Source: Gnetum montanum (lineage: Eukaryota; Streptophyta; Gnetopsida; Gnetales; Gnetaceae). From it: a DNA stretch of 64,000 nucleotides. Within the stretch, counting starts at the first letter, position 1; each line of letters starts with the position of its first letter. Below the pieces are notes generated by a model. It was not told where the DNA came from and did no database searches. It was given only the letters and a program-made list of their open reading frames with translations. The stretch covers positions 541,420 through 605,419 of the forward strand of contig MNCI01004738.1 of assembly GCA_015680685.1 (NCBI GenBank). Reading direction: 5' to 3'. A program made the position numbers and the translations under genes. This document shows, one piece after another, positions 59,033 through 64,000 of this stretch.

Positions 59033-59068
59033 AACTCGAGGATGAGTTTTTACTCAGTCGTGGGGGTA
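59033..59068 (+). other. 3' polypurine tract of D
   Basis: CTCGAGGATGAGTTTTTAC then CAGTCGTGGGGGTA next to the 3' LTR. Confidence 0.8.
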
Positions 59069-59969
59069 TGATGAAGTGTCATTAGTTGATGTGTCGACTA
59101 GGTTGCATATACGGGGTCACGTATACATGGCCGCGTCAACACAGCCCTGTCGACACAGCCTTCCATGTGTCGACGTGGCCCCGTTTACGTGGAGCCTATT
59201 TTGGCCTATAAATAAGAGGGCCTTCCACCTCATTTAGGCATCTTTTAGTTAGTTATAGTGAAGCTATTGCAGTTTTTTCCCGCACGAGATAGAATATTTT
59301 CCAAGTGCCCATAGTAGGTGTAAGAAAAGTGACCAGCTCTTTATTCGAGCGTTGATGTATCTAAGCCCATTGGTGTGACGACAATAAAGATGAATTCTTC
59401 AAGCATTCCTTGCAACATTTGGACTTAGTCATTTAATGCATTCAATAGCTTAATATTTATATGCTTTTATAATTACTTAAGTTTCTCTTATTATTAGTTT
59501 AATCACTACCATTCATTCATAGCTCATAGAAACCATAAGTATGACCATCTCGAACGCAAACCCAACACTTAGTAACTTAGTGACGGTTAATGTCTAGTAG
59601 CATAGTAGTGTTTAGGGGATGCTCAGAACGTGCCTAGAAGATGGGATCAGATACTTATGCTAGGAATAGTTAAGATATAGATTAGGATAATCGTAGATAG
59701 ATAATATTTCATTCCTTACTTTTCATACCTTAATTAGATGCTAAAAGATAAAGCAAAAAGTATAAAAATCAGTTGCCTCAATCTCACTTAACCATTGCCA
59801 TTAGATACTCACAAGTGAGGTTGAGAAGACAATGACCATTCTAGCCCAAGGTTTTGTTGGTTAGAGTCTAGTGTATGTTAAGTGCTTACAGTCTACGAAA
59901 TTTGACCAAGTCACGTGTGAATGCTCGTGATTCGTATGGTTGGGCGTAGGGGTACCTAGCCGCTCATCA
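59069..59969 (+). repeat. 3' LTR of element D
   Basis: 901 bp, TGATGAAG...CTCATCA. Array boxes at 59085, 59093, 59107, 59121, 59135, 59149, 59169 and 59183 (steps 8, 14, 14, 14, 14, 20, 14); TATAAATA at 59207, 24 bp after the last box start. One unit more than the 5' LTR. Confidence 0.92.
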
Positions 59970-59974
59970 GCAAG

Positions 59975-62900
59975 GAATGATAAGAAAATAGAGAATAATG
60001 ATGTCTCTTAGACTATATAGACTATAAAGGATTCAAAAACTTTTAATTTTATTTTACCTAATGATTTATATGAATCTTTGTGGAAAAATATTATTTCTTG
60101 ATATATATTTTTGCATATTATTAGATTTATTTGAATTAATAAGGGTTTGACATTATTGGTTCAAACCATCCTTAAACACTATGGAATTAATGTTTTCCAT
60201 TCCTACTATTTTTTTTGAATCTTTTTGACTTGTCTAGCCAATTTTAAAATGGTTAAAAAATCTTTGGATCTTAAAATTTTTATGGATCAGTGCAATACTT
60301 TTATTGCTCATGAATAAAAAGTGGATTTTGATCCCTATTTTTCTAATTATTCTAAATTTTTTTGCTAAATTAAATTAGAAAAATTTCTTTCATTTTTCAA
60401 AGTGTTAAAAAAGAAAAATTATTGGTAGCATTAAATTTTATAGAGATTAATTTATGGTAGAGGAGGACAAAATTAAAACTTAAGGTTAGTAATCATTGTT
60501 TTCTTCTAAAAAAATTATATACTATAATTTGTGAGGATGTTATAGCTATTGTTGTCATGAAGATCATGCTATTGGGATTTGTTCTCTTCTAAATTAAAAA
60601 TTTATTTACAAGGAAAAGAACCAACAATTTTTAGAAAAGGAAAAAAATGATAATGTTTAGTAGGCATAAATGAAATTTTTTTCAATAAGTTCTTAAATTT
60701 TAACTAATTCTTTGAAATATAAAGGTGTTAGTAAACTCTTGATAATTAAGCATAATTTATCTTTAAAAAAACCATTTTTAGAAGTGACTAGTAATGAAAG
60801 GACTATAAAGATAAGTTTTGCTTAGTGTAATGATAAAGAAGAGGATTGTAGATACTAATTTCCATTTAAAAATCCCTAAGGTATCTCCTTCTCCCTCTAC
60901 ACTTACTATTGTTTCAAATGTTTTCTCATCAGACAATATTCTTTTTATTCATTAGTGGCATAGATTATTAGATAAATTTTGAGCTTAAAAAATTAATGAT
61001 GGGGACATTCTTCCTTACATCTTAATGTTATTCTTATTGTGAAATGTTTGGGGTCTTTTTGATAGGTCTTGAGCAAAGGTTTTCATGAAGTATCTTTCAA
61101 ATTGGGATTTGTCTAAAGATACTCTTGATATCTAATGAGAATTTCTCTTTCCAAAATAAAAATAAAAAAAATAAAATTTAGCATGAACTCAAAATGAAAG
61201 TACTAATGAAGAAAAGTGTTTCTTAGTGGAATGCAAAAAGGAGAGGATTGTAGATACTAATTTTGATTCAAAGACGTGTAAGATATCTCCTTCTCTCTCT
61301 ACTTCTACTAATGTTCCAAATGTTCTCTCATAAAAAAAATGCTTTTTCATCCATTAGTGACATATATTTTGATATGAATATTAAGCTTGAAAAATCAAAG
61401 ATAGGGGCTTTCTTCCTCACATCTTAATGTTAGTCTTATCATGAAAATTTCAGGGCCTTTTTGATAGGTTCTAAGTAAAGATTGCCAAGGGATATCTTTG
61501 AAACTAACATTTATCTTTAGATTTTCTTCTCTTGCAAGAAATTAAGATTATAGTGCATGATATTAGTTTTATTGGTAAAAGCAATTTAAAAAAGTATATT
61601 TTTTTTATGCTCATGAAGTTAATAAAGGAGGTATTGCTATTCTAGTTAATTAAAATTATACTAGAAAAGCTTTGATTTTAGCTTTTCCAACCTTGGAAGA
61701 GTTATTTGGATTACATATTATAGTGAAGAAGGAAACTTTAGATTCTGTAATATTTATGTGTAACAATTTGAAAGATCAATCAAAGGTTTGAAAGTATATT
61801 CTATCTCTACCTAAAACTCCATGAATTATTGGAGGTAATTTCAATATAGTTTAGAGTCATTTAGATACACTTGGTGGTCTTCCTCCTATTATGTCTTTAT
61901 AAGAAAAATAAGATTGATGTAATTTTAAAGAGAAATATTTTTTTCTATTATCTTAGCTCTTTATTCCGACATCATTCAAATAAGAAGCATTATATTTTGT
62001 GTAATTATTAGCAAGGAAATGATAGAATTTAGTGTTAGCTTGATAGATTTTACTTCTCTAATATTTCTTTTTGAAAGCTTACAAGTAGAAGTGCATACAA
62101 ATGCTAATCTATCATATTGATTTCTTAGCAGTATTTTTCACTCCAAAGTTAGTTCTTCCTCCTTTTAAAAGTAAAATCTTTTTCATATGAATGCTAATAT
62201 GTTCACAGAATCTAGTTGGAAAAATAATTTAAAATATTTATGAAATATAAAAATAAGAAAAAGAAAAAAAATCAAAGGTGATATTGGTTAGATTGATTGA
62301 TGGCAATGAACTACTTGTGGAGTCAAAAATCATGCAAGATAGTTTAGAAAGAAATTTTTTAAGAAAAAGTATCAAGTTGAAGAAGATCTTGCAAAATATG
62401 TTATGAAAATGAAAATTCTTTTAGATAAGAATTCTTTTGATTTTGAAACTCAAAAAAGCCTTAATTTTACTAAAAATTACATATCTTAGTTGAAGATTAA
62501 AGATGAACATTATAAGGAATTATTTAAAATTTTCAAAGAAAAATATCAAGTATCTTAATTAGAATCACTTTAAAAGTCTTTTAGCTAATCATATCTCTTC
62601 TATTTTTCTTCTAAAGCTTTTAGCAAGGAAATCTTCAAAGGCCTCTAGTACACATATTCCCCATTTTATAAAAAAACCTTATCATAGTATTCATGAAGTA
62701 GAAATGACTATAGAAAAAATTATAGTGGCTTTTAGTTTAGTAGATGGTAAAGCTTCAAGATTTAATGGTTCTCTAATTGAATTTTTTAAGAAGAATTGAG
62801 ACATTATGGGAGATGATCTCTTATATATTTTTTAAGAAATTATTAAAAAAATTTCTCTTGGTAAAAATATTAATAAATATATGATTTGTCTTCTTCTTAA

Positions 62901-63060
62901 AAATGAAAATCTTCAATTTATTAGTAATTAGAGGCCTATTACTCTTTTCAACAATCATTATACAATTTTAGCTAAATGCATGACTTTCTTAATTTAGAAG
63001 ATTATAGAAGATACCATGAGACCTAAGCAAATAAGTTTAGTTAAAGGTAGATATAGCTTA
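59975..63060 (+). pseudogene. Third LINE remnant (endonuclease to RT start)
   Basis: Most frames are lost. An endonuclease block reads IIGGNFNIV then SHLDTLGG (about 61826-61880). RT blocks follow at 62695-63060: VDGKASRFNG, ICLLLKNEN, RPITLFNNHYTILAKC and QISLVKGRYS, the usual LINE RT order up to the second block. After 63060 the RT stops abruptly. The first 1.5 kb carries a direct duplication. Dense stops show age. Confidence 0.7.
60788..61530 (+). repeat. Direct duplication of ~340 bp, period about 400 bp
   Basis: 60788-61140 and 61186-61530 share GAGGATTGTAGATACTAATT, GTATCTCCTTCTC-like, TCATTAGTG, ACATCTTAATGTTA and TTTTTGATAGGT in the same order. Confidence 0.75.
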
Positions 63061-63072
63061 CACTAGCTTATA

Positions 63073-63255
63073 TATATCTCTATCAATTGGCCAAGATGAT
63101 TTTAACCAAGCCCGACTACTAGACGAGGTAACAAGATAATTAAAAATGGAATCACCCACATCAAGCACAGGAGGAAGTTGACCCAAATCACCTATTAGTA
63201 TAACTGATATTCCTCCAAAAACTTCATTGTGATGCTCTAGAAAAATTTCTCTTAG
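63073..63255 (-). pseudogene. PIF1-like helicase fragment
   Basis: The minus strand from 63255 reads LREIFLEHHNEVFGGISVIL, then IGDLGQLPPVLDVGD, open for about 60 codons. FGGISVIL followed by GD-x-GQLPPV is the Walker B region of PIF1-type ATP-dependent DNA helicases, found in host genes and in Helitron-type transposons. Only this piece exists; one side meets the LINE end and the other meets the LTR of F. Which source it came from cannot be told. Confidence 0.7.
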
Positions 63256-63259
63256 TCAT

Positions 63260-64000
63260 TAATGAGTGGCAAGGTACCCCTCTGTTCAACCATATGAATT
63301 ACAAGCATTCACAGACAATCTGGTCAAATTTTGTGGATGGGACTAGTTGTGGCATCTAGATTGTTATGCTTTGATTGTAGCTTGTTGTCTTCCCACTTAG
63401 ACTAGTTGTAGCTTTGTCATGTATGGTTTAGTCCAAAGTGGGACGTATGATGTTCCTAATTCTATGCTACTCCTAGTGACAAAAAGAGATAAATTGATTA
63501 ACTAATGAATAATGGAAATAAAGTCTAAATTAGCCTAAGGTGATGGTATCCGCTTAATCATTTGTACATGTCTTGGACTTCATGAAGCTACTTTTGGATT
63601 TACCAAGTGTACGTCATTGGTTGTGCCAATGATACACCTCTGGGCAACCATGTATTTACACTTAAACGCTCGATATTAAGGCATACACATTCTGCTTAAT
63701 AACATGAACAATAAATAACAATAAATTGAAATGTTTAACTAAAGAAATAATTAAATAATTAACAAAAATATTAATTTAAGTGGATGTTGCAATGATGGAA
63801 GTAATCTTGATCTTTATTTCCAGTCATGTAATGTCTCCAAGTACGTCACACTTAAACAAAGGTGCCATACGATTACAAACATCACACTGCAGGCATGCAC
63901 TGGGAATAACAGAACTAGAAAGAAGAAATGAAAAATTGAAACTATCTACTACTACTTTATAAGCTCTAAGCTGTTTCATCTGAAAGCCCAAGTGTAGTAT
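63260..64000 (-). repeat. LTR of element F, cut by the window end
   Basis: On the minus strand it ends GGGGTACCTTGCCACTCATTA, like the other LTRs. R-U5 is of the A/B type, with the CATGTATGGTTTAGTCC stretch and the CTGCAGGCATGC block. No primer site lies at its left side, so it is a 3' LTR or a solo LTR. The U3 array would be beyond the window. Confidence 0.75.

Larger units (their letters stand above)
49527..59969 (+). mobile_element. Element D: complete Athila-like element, gag-protease and ORF2, no RT or integrase
   Basis: LTRs 49527-50414 and 59069-59969, with 5-bp duplication GCAAG (49522-49526, 59970-59974). Order: LTR, tRNA-Asp-like primer site, gag-protease ORF (50576-53886), 2-kb non-coding tract with an internal promoter-like module (55469-55527), ORF2 (55965-58817), polypurine tract, LTR. 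The 10.4-kb element is 1.06 kb downstream of the host gene stop. It lacks RT, RNase H and integrase. Confidence 0.92.

Overview
This is a repeat-dominated nuclear segment of a land plant. I infer a seed plant with a large genome, perhaps a gymnosperm, but nothing in the sequence names the species. Evidence: Athila/Tat-type Ty3/gypsy elements with primer sites matching plant tRNA-Asp, nested and heavily decayed insertions, LINE and SINE remains, and one small intron-containing gene. The host gene I can support is a HAD-family pyrimidine 5'-nucleotidase-like gene in eight exons (46327-48463, +).

Layout, with letters used throughout. A (1-3599, -): LTR element cut by the window start, gag and 5' LTR visible. 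3605-6349: decayed AT-rich DNA with two copies of a tRNA-like SINE. G (6355-10164, -): complete non-autonomous LTR element with a tRNA-iMet primer site and one unusual ORF. 10384-11930: pieces of two LINEs. H (about 12441-16630, +): 5'-truncated Athila-like element with integrase and 3' LTR. B (17858-26546, +): complete element with target-site duplication CTATG, a gag and a long ORF2 but no pol. 28565-37000 (+): Tat-type pol with a second RNase H, split by C (29232-35006, -, duplication GGAGC). E (about 39000-43946, -): gag-protease-RT with 5' LTR. 46327-48463: host gene. D (49527-59969, +): complete element, duplication GCAAG, gag-protease plus ORF2 without RT or integrase. 59975-63060: a third LINE. 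63073-63255 (-): PIF1-like helicase scrap. F (63260 to the window end, -): a further LTR.

A, B, C, D, E, H and F are related. Two LTR body types occur (A/B/C/F and D/E/H). B and D carry gag and ORF2 without a polymerase or integrase, whereas H and E retain pol pieces. The likely reading is non-autonomous elements mobilised in trans by pol-bearing relatives. The ORF2 proteins of B and D (944 and 950 codons) share layout, a coiled-coil half and a near-identical short signature.

The most unusual signal is in the LTR U3. Every U3 start in the window (A, both of B, both of C, both of D, E, H) has short palindromic hexamers spaced 14 bp apart, with one 19-20 bp step, ending 24-25 bp before the TATA box. 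The hexamer differs by type (GATATC, or GTCGAC/GTATAC), but the spacing does not. Shorter copies of the same module, with a TATA box, lie inside B and D upstream of ORF2, whose start codon directly follows a splice-acceptor-like AG. C and H appear to carry the U3 array of the other family, as if promoter modules had been exchanged.
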